From NCBI RefSeq assembly GCF_000203795.2, contig NW_006281104.1, positions 1,420,463 through 1,484,462 of the forward strand: DNA of 64,000 nucleotides, given 5' to 3'. The DNA is from Batrachochytrium dendrobatidis JAM81 (lineage: Eukaryota > Chytridiomycota > Chytridiomycetes > Rhizophydiales). The notes under the pieces are model-generated. The model was given only the letters and a program-made list of their open reading frames with translations. It was not told the origin of the DNA and ran no database searches. Below are positions 1 through 11,892 of the stretch, in pieces (the stretch's first letter is position 1; every line of letters starts with the position of its first letter). The position numbers and the translations under genes were made by a program.

Positions 1-928
1 TCGATCTGTCTACTTTTGGGTCTATCGTTACAACAGTCTTGTCGACCTTTTTAGACACGGGATTGGACTTTGATTTTGATGCAAAGAATGGATGAGCAGC
101 TTTGCCAGTAAAAAACCCTGCTGCTAGTTTTTGAGTGTCCAATTGCTGCTGACGAAAACGAGCCTGTTCTTCGATCCATTTTTGTTCCTTGAGGGTTGTA
201 CCCGACCACAAGCTGTCTGGAAACTGAAACGAATGATCAATGGCGATTGAATCAGTACTCCCACTGGCGATATCAAAAGATGTATTAGCAATGGGGTTAG
301 AAGTTGTGGATCTAATATTTTTGGGATAATTAAACATGTCTTTAGGTGTTAGCTGAATGAGAGTTGCTCGTTGTTTCTGGCCAGTTGTGGGATCTGACGG
401 TCTAATGGATCGTTTTTGTTTGATGGGTTTGGATAAATCTTTAACAAAGATATCGGATGGAGTGGCCATACAAGCAAGGGAAGGCTGTTGTTTTGAAATG
501 GTTCTTTTCGACATTCGAGCGGTAGGTATACTTGTCAAATCAGTTTCTGATGTAATTGGATATGATGCTGTATGGATAGTAGAATTTACTGGTGAATGAT
601 GCACCAGATCGACAACAGATTCTAAATGATTGTCCGCGACCAGCACAGGAGAATCCACTGATGTTGGAGCAGGAATAGAGTTTTGACCAAAAGAAAGATG
701 ACATTGTTTAGAATCATCATCTGTGCCCATAATGGTAGTGGATAGAATATGCAGTTTGGGTGATTGTATATTGCTGTCAAATCCAGTAGAAACCAGAGTT
801 TCCGACTGACAGGTATTTGTAATGGGAGTAAGTATCCTTTCTTTGAATTGAAAAACAGTGTTGTGAACTGGAAGTTTTTTAGAGTTTTCCGAGTCCGTCA
901 GATTAGATAGTAGCGAGAAGTCAGACAT
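1..928 (-). CDS. 5' part of an uncharacterised gene, cut by the window edge
   Basis: An open minus-strand frame runs without a stop from an ATG at 928 to the left edge, about 309 codons. The protein is Ser/Thr-rich and mostly low-complexity, as expected of a disordered N-terminus. Near residues 280-295 it reads GFFTGKAAHPFFASK, followed by a Lys-rich stretch. A short HPFF-type motif followed by basic residues occurs in N-terminal regions of Elg1/ATAD5 clamp-unloader proteins as I remember them, so this could be that gene, but the AAA+ domain that would prove it lies outside the window. No intron is needed in the visible part. The identity is a weak guess; the existence of a coding gene is fairly well supported by the 927-base open frame in AT-rich DNA. 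Confidence 0.6.
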   Translation of the reverse strand, partial: MSDFSLLSNLTDSENSKKLPVHNTVFQFKERILTPITNTCQSETLVSTGFDSNIQSPKLHILSTTIMGTDDDSKQCHLSFGQNSIPAPTSVDSPVLVADNHLESVVDLVHHSPVNSTIHTASYPITSETDLTSIPTARMSKRTISKQQPSLACMATPSDIFVKDLSKPIKQKRSIRPSDPTTGQKQRATLIQLTPKDMFNYPKNIRSTTSNPIANTSFDIASGSTDSIAIDHSFQFPDSLWSGTTLKEQKWIEEQARFRQQQLDTQKLAAGFFTGKAAHPFFASKSKSNPVSKKVDKTVVTIDPKVDRS

Positions 929-944
929 GACTATGGTGTAGATT

Positions 945-1410
945 GGCAGCCGTATTCATAAAATGGACCACTTTTCTGTATCTTGCAGTCACTGCCTCGT
1001 TGGGGATAAAAATGGTTGGATATTTATTGCGCTTTCTTGATATAAATTGACTGCTTCAGATATTCTCAATTGAATCAACACAACATTCATATGATGTACA
1101 GTCAAATTATCTCTTTCTTCACGTTTGGAATAGCTATATATTTTACAATCATTAAACCCATTCAAATCCAGATACTGGGTTTGACTATTGTCAAGTTTAT
1201 ACAAATCTTTGTATTTTAATCTCATACGTTCGTGTTCTAGTTCAAGAAACCAAGATTGCAACTGTTGTTTTCATGCCAATCACAACGAGAAAGATCAATC
1301 CATTTAAAAAAGTTTAAAGAGCACATGTCGTCTAGTAAATCTAGTGGAGGCTGGCAGCTTGTCCTGCAAATGCCCTTATTAATGCTCCATTTTACACAAA
1401 TGCAACTGCA
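945..1410. repeat. MITE-like element, copy 1 (diverged)
   Basis: The left end reads CAGCCGTATTCATAAAATGG and the right end contains CCATTTTACACAAATGCAACTG, an imperfect inverted pair. The interior shares long stretches with the element at 5228-5708, for example the block around GTTCTAGTTCAAG and the block ending CCCTTATTAATG. The ends are more decayed than in the 5228 copy. The short open frames across it are by-products of the repeat. Confidence 0.75.
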
Positions 1411-1494
1411 ATTCGAGAAATGTCCGAATCAAGCACCTGAGGGCAGTTTTGGTTTACATTGACGCGGTGCTACAACCAACTTTAGTCGATAAAA

Positions 1495-4327
1495 ATGCAA
1501 CGCTCGAATGTGACAAAACTACCTGCTATTACGCCGCATCATATTCAATCCGATTCTGGCATATCTACTCACCAAAACTCAACCCTTGTCACTTCAAACC
1601 ATCACTATAAAAACTCTAATCACTGTACTACAATAGCCAATAATCTTGCTGTCCTTGATCAGATCCATCAGTTACCAAATGTTGATAGTTCCACAGTCAA
1701 GCATCTTGTAGATGCGTATCGTGGTTTGGTACACATTACTCCAAAAAGCACAGCTTACTCCTCTCATCCAACACGTGTCACACACAACCCTCAGTATCGC
1801 CGTATTGGTGGTGCAGTGATTGAAAGCAATCACAAGTATTGGCAGCAAGGTGTAGGCTCGATTTTACGTCAAAAAGACATGACAAGCATTTTAAATGGAG
1901 ATGCTTCGTTTGGATATTTGACAGAATGTGGAACCAATCGAGATTTAATTTTGCCTGGAATTCAATCATCTAATAGGGGGAGACTATGCACCAGATTGCA
2001 TGATCGAACTCGTAGCGAACCACTATCAAGTGGAGAAAAGATATTGCATGAAGCAGTAACAGAAAATAAGGACGTTTTGAATCAGCCTGATATTCGCAAG
2101 CGACACCATTCCCATCATCATAAACATGTTTATAAAAAAACAGGCTATAGATCTGAAACCTTGAATTCGGTGGACGAAAAGGCTCTACAGCATTCCAATT
2201 CATCCCAGTCAACGAATAAACATGATTGCCAACAATCAAGTACTTTGAATCAAAGTAAACGCACTAATCCATCAAATTTAAACAATTCCCTGCTTGATTC
2301 AACCAACTCTCAATCCATCAACATTTCATTTCACAAATCTCGAACACGTCGGGAATCATGCAAACCAGATCAAGAAACAAACATATCAAAAGAAAGTCTT
2401 TTACACGAACAAGAAGTCAATGAGAATGATATGTCAAGCAATACAACCGAAAATTCAAGCATTATGTCGGCTGCAGAATCTATATCGGATTTAATGACTC
2501 GACAATCTTTAATCCAATCTGATTATTACTCTGCATCAGTCACATTGGATCAGACAACAGTTAATCAGCTTAAAAAGGATGATCAATCTTTTAGTTTAAA
2601 TGGAACTATTGTGAATCCAATATTTACTAGACGGAATCTATCTATACTGAAAAGTGAAATTTATCTACCATCAGATATATCACCTGCGTGCTTTTTATGG
2701 AAATATGCAATTCGTAGTGCACTGGATCAGTTAAAATCGGCTGATTTTTCTACTCTAGTGCAAAGACATCAGCAAAAATTCAAAAGTAGTAAACCCGAGG
2801 CCGTTGCTACAATAATTCCAAGCATTCCATATAAACCAGATACTCAGCCTGAATTAGATCCGAGGCAAAATATGAAACCGCATGATTCACCAAAGCAAAT
2901 TATTGCGGCTATGCAAATCCATCGTATTCTTCAAATGCATGCTGGTATTCGCAAAGAACAAGATATAGACACGTTGGATACGCTACTTGGTGCAATTCCA
3001 TGCTTTTCAAAACTTTCAACTTCAATTCGTATGCTTCTTTTTTCAAAATCTCGGTTTGAACGTCATTCAAAATCAACTAGAATTATTTCTAAAGGTCATA
3101 CGACATCTACCATGTATATTGTGCTTTTGGGTGAATGTCGACAACATCAAGATATGTCCTCCAAATCAATGTATCTCAAACAGCAAGGCGGTATGATGTC
3201 ATTTACTGCTGGAATGTCATTTGGAGAATTTACTAATCAAACGGGACCAAGGTTGAATTCTGTGACATGCACTGTATTGAGCGAAGTGATGGCGATTGAT
3301 AAATCAGACTGGATACAAGCAATGAAAGAAGCAAAAAGCATCGAGTCGTATGAAGTCAACGTGTTGGCTGCTGTACCGCTACTATCCAAAGTGCCTAGAC
3401 CAATACTTGGCCAGATCGGCTTTAAATGGTATACACTTTTAATTTGGACAATGTTGATTTGAATAGATATTGACGTTTTAAAACTGCCTGTTGGTATTGA
3501 ACTAGTGTTTTACGAAAATTTCTTGCCAATTCAGATATTAGTTTAGCGGGAGATATTAGTAGCAACCTATTTTTTATTCTCAAGGGAAAATGTAAGATCA
3601 AGTATCAAGTTCCATTTGTGAAAACACGCACAGCACTATCAACCGAGTTCAAGCATAAATATGTGGTATTGTAAACCCAAGTCAGATCTTTGAAAATACT
3701 CGCGTCTTTTAACGAGAATAACAATAGTTTAATCTTGTTTAGTTGCAAGCATATCGTGGTCAGAAGCTTGAAACTGAAGTTGATGAAATGGTTTATGAGA
3801 TGGAGAATGTGGGTGAGCTTTATAGCGGTGACTACTTTCCACAACTTGGTAAAAATCAGATGAATCAATTGCAACTTGAGCAAATATTCAACCCGACAGT
3901 CTGCAAGCCTTTAGTTTTATCAGAAAGTGTTTCTGGTAATATGGATAGTAGGATTCCATCGTCCGTTGAATTTGCAGAGAAACTTGAAAAACTTTCGCCA
4001 TGGCTACTATTGCAACCACCCATCAATCTATACACTATTGTATCAACAGACGTGGTTGAATGTGTTATGATTCCCAGATCAGATATTATTGCCCATCTCC
4101 CGTTTGAAACGATCCGCCAACTCATAAGTAGAGAAAAGATTATGTTTCCTTCTGAAATAGTACTAAATGAGGCACAGGATAAATATTTGACGCACAATGG
4201 CTGGTGGACAACAGACGAAGATATTATTTTAACCAAGCTAAATGCAGAGATGACTCGAGATCGAGTAGAGAATCTCAAAAGTATAGCTATTGTCCCCAAG
4301 ATTGGACTTGTTTCAACTTTACTATAA
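1495..4327 (+). CDS. cyclic nucleotide-binding-domain protein (3 exons, 892 aa)
   Basis: Exons 1495-3428, 3506-3665 and 3743-4327 join in frame to 892 residues. The second donor could be a few bases earlier (3663). Residues 1 to about 480 are low-complexity (His/Ser/Asn-rich). From about residue 494 a cyclic nucleotide-binding fold begins: an LLGAIPCFSKL start, then the IVLLGECR strand and the SFGEF loop. A second CNB-like unit starts near residue 625 (LAAVPLLSKVPRPILGQIGF) and continues across the introns (FLANSDISLAGDISSN, then FFILKGKCKI). The phosphate-binding cassette usually has FGE..L..R.A; here it is FGEFTNQTGPR, so ligand binding may be lost or altered. No kinase domain or channel membrane segment is visible, so it is neither a cGMP-dependent kinase nor a channel. 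It is probably a regulatory or scaffold protein. The gene call is firm, the function is not. Confidence 0.8.
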
Positions 4328-5227
4328 TAAACATGCAATTCTAATCGTAGAAAAGTCATGTTTACTTTGAGTTGGAAATAACTGAGATTTCAGTTGAAAC
4401 GCAGCGAGTATTCAAACATTGTTTATTTTCAAGAGACATTCACTGCAAAAGTATTCCATTTACGTGAATACGGCGGTGACGATACTCGAGTTTGATCTAC
4501 GCGCAATCAAAACTGAGAAGAGTCACGTGTGAGACAATGTCTCACGTCAATAGTGCCTCATTCTGTTTGCTTTCGTGCTGAATACTCTGCTGAGGCTGGT
4601 CGAAGGTAGGGTCGTTGCTGCTAGTCAACCATTGTTTGATATATAACTGTATTTCATCATGTTGTGTCTGAGAAGCAGTACTGATGGTCCATAGTGTGGG
4701 TTGTCGTAAGACTGCAAACCGTCTTGGCTAGAATCAAAACAAGTGAGACTTGGCTCATCCTTGAGACTGTCTCGCTGCTAGCAATGTGATAAATCACTTG
4801 TCTGTGTACAGCAGTCGGATTGATTGCTCACTGCTTGCTATCAAGAATATCTTAATAAGGAAATCATGTTTGTCGCTTGAAATCCATTGATGGACTATTC
4901 AATGGTCAGCAACTGTGGGGTTGTCAACGCATATCATTTGGAAGTAGCTGCTACTCCATGTCCACATTCTATTGTAATGTTTCTGCTATATTGACTGCTG
5001 CTGTAACAACTTTACGGTCGCTGCATGTTGGCTACTGTGCTGTTGTCCTATCTTTCTATTACCTTGCTTCTACCATTCTTGCCAGCCACGGTTGGATCAT
5101 TTTCTCCCTTGTTTGCCTTTATTGGCAATGAACCAATATAGCTAGTCTTGTTGCTATCTTGTTCTTTTCGACTTTATTCCTATCCATGCATTCTCTACTA
5201 AATGATCGTCCTGGCTAAAAATGCATT
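4328..5227. other. intergenic; MITE end and a short palindrome
   Basis: No convincing gene. Around 4437-4473 the sequence CATTTACGTGAATACGGCGGT is a right-hand terminus of the MITE family without an obvious partner. At 4529-4545 there is a perfect 8-bp inverted repeat, GTGAGACA-a-TGTCTCAC. An 84-codon open frame at 4877-5131 lacks an ATG start and looks non-coding. Confidence 0.5.
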
Positions 5228-5708
5228 TACAGCCGTATTCACGTAAAATGGATCACTTGCATATCTTGCAATGATTGTCCATTCTGTTTTGGGTTAGACT
5301 GGTTGAATATTTGTTGCGTATTCCTACTAGACATTGACTACCTCGATAGATGTTGTCAATTCTTTGAAACACAACGACCATCATATGATGCTCATAATCA
5401 AACCATCCCTTCATTTTTGGCATAGCCATACACTGTACGATCATCAGATTCAGATATTGGACTCGACTGCTGTCAATACAACTCTGTAAAACCCTACTTT
5501 GTTGTAGTCTAATCTCATACGTTTGTGTTCTAGTTCAAGAGAACAGAGATTGCACGTTTTAGTGATAATTGTTGTTTCGTACTGGTCACCACAAACAATA
5601 CCATTAAACTCGACCAGTTCAGGGACAGTGTCTAGTAAATTCGGTGAGGGTTGGCAGTTTATTTTACAGACACCCTTATTTAGTGTTCATTTTACATGAA
5701 TACGGTTG
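5228..5708. repeat. MITE-like element, best preserved copy (481 bp)
   Basis: Left end TACAGCCGTATTCACGTAAA continues to ATGGATCAC; right end GTGTTCATTTTACATGAATA continues to CGGTTGTA. These are inverted repeats of about 28 bp with few mismatches, flanked by TA on each side as a possible target-site duplication. There is no transposase frame inside. The interior is shared with copies at 945, 21743 and 22418. It is a non-autonomous element; the TA suggests a Tc1/mariner-type source, which is inference. Confidence 0.85.
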
Positions 5709-5881
5709 TAGTGCACTGGACCAGTTACTAAAGTACTAAAGCATCTTATACTGCTTCATACCAAAGAGTCAATGACATACCTCTAATTTTAAATGCTTTA
5801 GAATTTGAAAATGGTTAAGCACTAACACTTGTTTCTGTTTTAATAGCAATTGATTTTTCTTTTTAAACGCACGTCCATACC

Positions 5882-7528
5882 ATGAATATCCCAAATAATC
5901 TTGGTTTGCACCCCCTTGCTCATACTCGTGTCGGTGGGAAATACAGACTTGGTCGTAAAATTGGTAGTGGTAGTTTTGGTGATATATATTTAGGTAGGAT
6001 ACCAATGACTATTTTGACTTTTGTTACTTTTTATTCATGTGTTTGGCTGACTGGTTGTATTTGATTCAGGAACAAATGTGGTTACACAAGAAGAAGTTGC
6101 TGTGAAGCTTGAAAATGTTCGTGCAAGACATCCTCAACTTGAATATGAGGCACGTGTTTACAAAAGTCTTGCTGGAGGAGGTAGGAATTCTAGACTTGTT
6201 TATTTAATGCTATGGCGTTACTGATTTATGAATGATCTAATGCAATGGTTTTGTGGAATATAGTCGGAATTCCCTTTGTTCGCTGGTTTGGTGTTGAACT
6301 CGATTACAATTGCATGGTGGTTGATCTTCTTGGACCTTCTCTCGAGGATTTGTTCAATTTTTGTGGCCGAAAGTTTAGTTTAAAGACAGTTTTACTTCTT
6401 GCCGATCAGTTGGTATGGCTTTTGCTATTTGATTTGCGATGGATATTTCTATTTTAATCATACTTTATCACAGATTTCTAGAATCGAGTTTATCCATGCC
6501 AAAAACTTTTTGCATCGTGATATTAAGCCTGACAACTTTTTAATGGGTCTTGGAAAACGTGGCAATCAAGTCAATGTTATTGATTTTGGTCTGGCTAAAA
6601 AGTATCGTGATCCACGTACTCATCTTCACATTCCATATAAAGAGAACAAGAACCTTACTGGAACTGCTCGTTATGCTAGTATCAATACTCATTTGGGAGT
6701 TGGTAGGTCTTGGGTTTTAATATTTCACTCTGTGTTTTTGTGCTGATTTGTTTTGTTTGTACTAGAACAATCTCGCCGAGATGATCTCGAATCTCTTGGT
6801 TATGTACTCATGTATTTCCTTCGCAGCTCTCTTCCGTGGCAGGGACTCAAGGCTGCTACCAAAAAACAAAAGTACGATCGTATCATGGAGAAGAAAATGA
6901 CGACTCCTACTGAGTTGCTCTGCAAGGGATTCCCACCAGAGTTTGCCGTGTATCTCAACTATACACGCACTTTAAGATTTGATGATAAACCTGATTATAG
7001 CTACTTGCGCAAGCTGTTTCGCGATCTATTTGTTCGTGAAATGTTTCACTATGACTATGTTTTTGATTGGACTGTTGTCAAGTATCAGGTATGTTGGGTT
7101 TGGCCAAGTGCTTTGGTTTGCCTATCATTTGAATGGTTTACTAACTTGTCGAGTTTAATTTGGTTTGGTATGCATCGTTTCATTTTAATCATGCTTTGTT
7201 TTTATAGCAGGAGGCAAAGGAAGGCGGTGCTAGCGGTGCTGCTCGTGAAGAACAGCCAAATCCAGAGCATGATGCTGCAGCTACTCCAGAAGGTGAAAAA
7301 GACGGCGCGGGTGAGGGCTGGCGTATGCCCCGTTCTACTGTTCAAGGCGGCATGTCAACCCGTCCTACGACTACCCAAACACATGGTCAAATGCCAGAGT
7401 CTACTGCTCCAATGACCTCTAGTCAACGACCACCAGCTGGATCAGACCCTACTAAATCTGACCCACAAATGCAGAATTCTGCTCGCGCATATAAACCCGC
7501 CGGACCTTTTTCAGGTCGTCCCAATTGA
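5882..7528 (+). CDS. casein kinase 1 (6 exons, about 413 aa)
   Basis: Exons 5882-5993, 6070-6180, 6264-6412, 6474-6702, 6766-7088 and 7211-7528 join in phase; the last acceptor could be 3 bases earlier (7208). The product is a CK1 Ser/Thr kinase of the Hrr25/CK1-delta/epsilon type. Visible motifs: the glycine loop [13 protein letters not shown] (from about residue 25), [32 protein letters not shown] (catalytic Asp near 140), [12 protein letters not shown] (DFG Asp near 161), and the CK1 signature region [22 protein letters not shown]-terminal tail of about 110 residues rich in Pro/Ser/Thr/Gln follows the kinase domain and is the usual site of inhibitory autophosphorylation in this family. CK1 enzymes act in vesicle traffic, DNA repair and ribosome assembly. 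Identity is very secure; which CK1 paralogue it is cannot be told from the window. Confidence 0.96.
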
Positions 7529-7963
7529 ATATTGGGCTAGATTACAATCTCTGTAGTACGTCTCTGGTTACGTCTTGATCCACTTTTGGTTATCGCTGTG
7601 GTGTCTGTAGACACCTCTTCTTCCACTTGTTTGCATTTCTTGCTTTTCATTATCCACATATTTTTAGACTGACTCGATTAGACAAATTTCTTTTATCCGG
7701 CGAGTCCACACTTGTAAGAGTGAGAATGGCTAGGGGTTTTGTACTATTCGAGTTTAATTTTTTAATGTGTTGATATGACAAGATGCAGAGTATGGAATGC
7801 TTGAATATGCAGTTGATTTCATTGGGTTTTGATGGGCTTGGGTCAATGCTGAGGTTTGCCAGTCCGACTTATTAGGACTCCAAAGTGCTCGTTCTATTTC
7901 ATTGTGATGGAGGTTGAATCTGTGACTATAGGTTGGCAATAAATTTTCAAACTTTCAATAGGT
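7529..7963. other. intergenic between convergent genes
   Basis: The 3' flanks of the CK1 gene and the oppositely oriented galT gene meet here. It is T-rich on the + side just after the CK1 stop. No gene or repeat was recognised. Confidence 0.5.
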
Positions 7964-9306
7964 TTATTCTAAGCTTGTATTGGACATGGTTATTTTTGAT
8001 TGATAGTGTTGTGTTGGACAATCACGGAGCTTTGCAGCAGCGGTTTCGGGGGTCAGATCTCGTTGAGCCTCGGCCAACATTTCAAACCTAAATCTAACCC
8101 ATGAGTATCAATGTTGACATGCAGTTGATAACAGTTTTATCTTACCCGACAAGGAACTTGCGCACACTAGCACTGCGTAGTAATGGTGGATAAAAATGCA
8201 AATGTAAATGCATGGTACAATCTGCCTCACCAAAGGGCGATTGATGCACACCCATAGAGTAGGGAAACGATACTTGAAACAGGTTATCGTACTTGCATGT
8301 CAATGCTTTGATCATTTTGGCAAGATCAGCACGAACATGCTGATCCAGATCACTCAACTGACCAACGTGATGGGTAGCAACAATCAACGTTTCAAAAGGC
8401 CACACGGCCCAAAATGGAACCAAGCAAACAAAGTAATCAGTCTGAAACACAACCCTGCTACCCAAAGTAGGACATGAAGCTATTTCCGAATGAATATAAT
8501 CGCACAACAAACACGAAGCATGTTTAATTTGATACGCTTTCATACAAGCCAATTCTTTACTAGGCTCATTAGGAATATAATCAGTACCCCATATCTATGC
8601 ATTCAACAGTCCACGTTAATTCAAAATAAACGAATGTTGAATGGAATGAATGACTTGCCTGACAATGTGGATGTGGATTAGAACAACCCATAGTATCCCC
8701 TTTATTTTCAAATATCTGAACATGTTTGACATGTCCTGTTTGAACCATCCGATCAGTTTCCATCACCCATGCATCAATCACGACACCAATCGACTCGACA
8801 TCCATTTCAGCAAGAGTAAGGTTATGGTTGGGTGAAAAACACAACACTCTAGCATAACCAGCAACGGGTTGAATCTGAAATAAATCCGTACTCATCGTAT
8901 AGTTCAATTCTTGAGCTTCACGTTGGATTGCAGGGAAATCATTATCAAATACCATGATTGCAGAGTAATCTGGATTGACTTGTCCATTAACTCGTCGGTT
9001 ATTTGGACTATTGAAACCAATTAGTTTAGGGTCAAGGTTAGATGTTCAAGTCTTGCTTACCATAAATTACAATCTGGTTGATAGGATGGTATATCTAGTG
9101 TTGATTGCGTTTCAATGTGTCCTGTTGTTGATGGTATGGTAGAGGGTCAGATAACATGACATGATGGACTGTTTATCAATGGGTTTACCTAGCCATGGAC
9201 GTTTGGCTCTATGGGGTGAGCACAATACCCATGAGCCATTGAGTGGATTAAAGCGTCGATGTGAACAGTCCGAGTAATCCACATCATCAGTATGACTACC
9301 ACTCAT
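7964..9306 (-). CDS. galT: galactose-1-phosphate uridylyltransferase (5 exons, 366 aa)
   Basis: Minus-strand exons 9306-9189, 9121-9061, 9007-8659, 8594-8146 and 8087-7964 join in phase to 366 residues, normal for the family. The enzyme swaps UMP between UDP-glucose and galactose-1-phosphate in the Leloir pathway, in the cytosol. Visible family motifs: HRRFNPLNGSWVLCSPHR near the start, the zinc-site-type LCPNNRRVNGQVNP, VFDNDFPA, the active-site NPHPHCQ (His-Pro-His; the second His takes the UMP), and TDYIPNEPSKEL after it. Later segments PFWAVWPFETLIVATHH and LHLHFYPP are also typical. The start was placed at MSGSHTDD because homology begins just after it; in-frame upstream Mets reach 9471. 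The intron at 8658-8595 directly after the active-site codons uses a GC donor (CAG|GCAAGT). Confidence 0.95.
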
Positions 9307-10640
9307 GTCTAAAAACTGTTTCTTGACAATAGGCTGAATGAGGGTGTTTAGGGTTAGATATGGATTATCTTGAATTGTCAATAAAAAGGACTCATGGCAA
9401 ACACTTGTCCACAATCTTGTGCTTTCGAGTGGTTGCATGACACACATCTGTCTTGAAAAAATAATCCACAATCCATCAAAACTAATCTATTTGTAACCCA
9501 TTCTACCAACCAAACTATTCAACTCTACCCATCAACATCAATAAACCTTACTCGTCCATGTTGGGTTATAATGGTATGTTGATTCAACTAACGCGTTTTG
9601 TTGGAGTTGTATTTTAAAGAATGTACTGGTTCAACTGAAATGAATAGGTTTAGAATGCAAGGTGATTGAACATGAACTCGACTCATTTGATGAGCAGTAG
9701 TTGCTTTCGGATATGTACTGAATTCATGTTAACCAAATATAAATAGCAGTGGATTCGGATTTGAAAACTAGGCAATTCTTTAATCAAGAAATAAAAACTC
9801 GCACATGTATTAATCATTGTTACATACTACGCCGCCAACACACCCAGTCCAAATCGACAGTGAGATGAGTTATATTGAAGCAAAATGCACGAAAGAAAAA
9901 GAAAATTCAGCAAGTGATTAGAATAACGGAGTTTAGGCACTAGCGATCACTATCTAACTTGTAAAGTGAGGAATAGTACCCACATGCAAAACGTCAAGTG
10001 TAAATAAAAAGGAATGAGCTTAATCATATAGGATGGGGAATAACGTTTTAAATACAAATGACATTTGGAAATCAGAAAGAGTTGGCATACCTGCTGTGTG
10101 TATGGGTGAGATACAATCAAAATACGAGATAGCAGAGCCATTGTCGACCAGGAAATCCGCGTCGAGATTGATGAATAAAGCAGCATAAAATATTGTGGGA
10201 TAAGGGGAGATCAATTTGGATATGGGAAAAGGAAACGACATTAAAACAAGGATACACCAAACGGTAAGTGGAACAAGATTGCAGAATGTAGAGGCGAGAA
10301 AATGACAATCAAGATTGGGTTGATGTTGCTCAGTTAGGAACTAGGAAATAAATGATCAGGTTTAGGTTTGTTGAATTTACCATTTGAAAAGAATGTGGAT
10401 AAAGTAGATGAAGCACGAATGGCAATAGGATGGTTATGAGCTATGAAGATGACAATGAATAGTAAAAATAGGAGCATGACAAGCCAGGAATCAAGAGGGA
10501 ATTATATACTGGAATAATGAGTTGGATTATGCATATAGCTCAAGTAGATTGATGCAAGGGAATAGATAAAACAAAACAAAACGACTTACGTATCATCATC
10601 GATCCAACACAAAGTGAAACTGAATGCACCTCTGCAGGTC
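9307..10640. other. intergenic, or unresolved small exons
   Basis: No complete gene could be built. From about 10200 the + strand is purine-rich and contains coding-like fragments: an ATG at 10222 followed by 14 codons and a strong donor ACG|GTAAGT (10264), and a segment after 10366 reading LLNLPFEKNVDKVDEARMA before a stop. These may be 5' exons of the gene ending at 11004, but I could not join them in phase. The minus strand here can be read as a hydrophobic peptide (from about 10480), but no exon chain supports it. The part from 9307 to 10200 shows nothing recognisable. Confidence 0.35.
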
Positions 10641-11004
10641 ATGGTAGATAGTGTTCTTGCAGACGATAAGGGTGGAGACTATAAAGTAGATTCTTGCAGT
10701 ATTAATGATCGGTAGCAAACTAGAGCATGCACACTGACAATTCCGTCAGTGACAAGCATGACATACCAATGTGGAAAGAGTGGATGGAGCAGCATACACA
10801 GGAAGCGATGAAGGCAGTGTACCAAAGGTGGAGGATGCTCCAGCAGTAAAGTACGATGTGTTTGAAGGTTTAGCAGAACGACCAAAGCATGAGAATGCAG
10901 GAGCGGCTCTAAATGCTCTCGAAGTAGATCGTATCATTGAATATGTTAAAGTTGCTGCAATAAAGAAAAAAAGCCGAGTTTTTGGAATGGAATTTAAACA
11001 ATAA
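10641..11004 (+). CDS. small acidic hypothetical protein, 5' end uncertain
   Basis: The terminal exon (about 10781-11004) is a good coding frame ending in TAA followed at once by an AATAAAAT-like signal. It encodes an acidic then Lys-rich peptide with VKYDVFEGLAERPKHENAG, VDRIIEYVKVAAIKKKSR and a C-terminal VFGMEFKQ. One possible model starts at ATG 10641 (MVDSVLADDKGGDYK), uses a donor at 10699 and an acceptor before 10781 to give 93 residues, but the GAG acceptor is poor and further upstream exons are possible. I do not recognise the family. The predicted amphipathic helix at the C-terminus is the only structural hint. Confidence 0.45.
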
Positions 11005-11892
11005 AATTGTATTGACAAGTGAATGGATGATTACATTCGCATAGAATAAAACACTTGTAGTTCATTGTGTAATAAAGTGACATGACTCTTGAATTTACTG
11101 AACAGTATTGTATTTTAAGCTGTTTAGTTGATTAGCATTTAAATTGTTGTATTCACAAGTTATGTTGGACTGGAACGCGAATGTTGGGATTAGAATACAA
11201 GAGTTTGAACAGTCAATATCTGTAATTGTAATAGATTATCGACTGTATAATGCATGACTATTCTAAAGTAAAACAGTCAGTTTAAAGCTATAACTGTAAT
11301 CATATGACAAACACTGTATCTGGAGATTGATCAAGCAAACTGTAAATGCTTTGATATTTCAGGGGTTTCTGAACAGCAATATTGAATGAGCATTCCAAAT
11401 GCTCATTTGATTCTAGACAGTACACTATTTTGCAAGACTACAGATTCACATATAAGCTAATCTGCCGACTGTTCAACACACAATAATGTCGCAAGGTATA
11501 ATTTTATGCTATTGATTCCTAAACCCTGCTGATAATTTGATAAATGACTTTGTATGGTGTGCGATTCCAGATATCAAAACCGAGAATATCTATTGAAAAA
11601 GCAGTCCGTTTGTAGTTGAAAGCGCAATAAATATTTAACCACTAATTCGCAGCAAAAAGGCCGTTACTGTAAAACAGTGGCCCATTTACGTGAATATGGC
11701 GGTAATATTCAACAGACTAGCCAACAAGAATCCAACACATTGTCAATCTGACTTTTAATTTTTGAATTCATTAGTGGGTGCGGAACAAAAGATTGTCCGT
11801 GCGAGTGTTTGAATATAAAAGAAGGCGTCGACCCTTTCATTAACTTATCGCAGTTGTTTCTTTCCATCGCATCACCAACTTCATATCCACAA
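11005..11892. other. intergenic with MITE remnants
   Basis: No gene. The stretch near 11160-11200 (TTGGACTGGAACGCGAATG) matches part of the element at 36104-36461. At about 11668-11712, CCCATTTACGTGAATATGGC followed by GGTAA is a right-hand terminus. The desaturase promoter must lie in the right-hand part, but no clear TATA box was singled out. Confidence 0.5.

Noticed and set aside
989..1462. Two short frames at 989-1261 (-) and 1256-1462 (+)
   Set aside because: Both lie inside a MITE copy and have matching non-coding relatives elsewhere in the window.
4529..4545. Perfect 8-bp hairpin as a terminator or RNA structure
   Set aside because: Single short palindrome without a poly-T tract; bacterial-type terminators do not apply in a fungal genome.
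4877..5131. 84-codon hydrophobic frame
   Set aside because: No ATG start, no conserved motif, and it lies beside a MITE in an otherwise non-coding stretch.
10020..10480. Minus-strand hydrophobic peptide (MLLFLLFIVIF) as a secreted gene
   Set aside because: No exon join in phase follows it; the + strand is purine-rich and more coding-like here.
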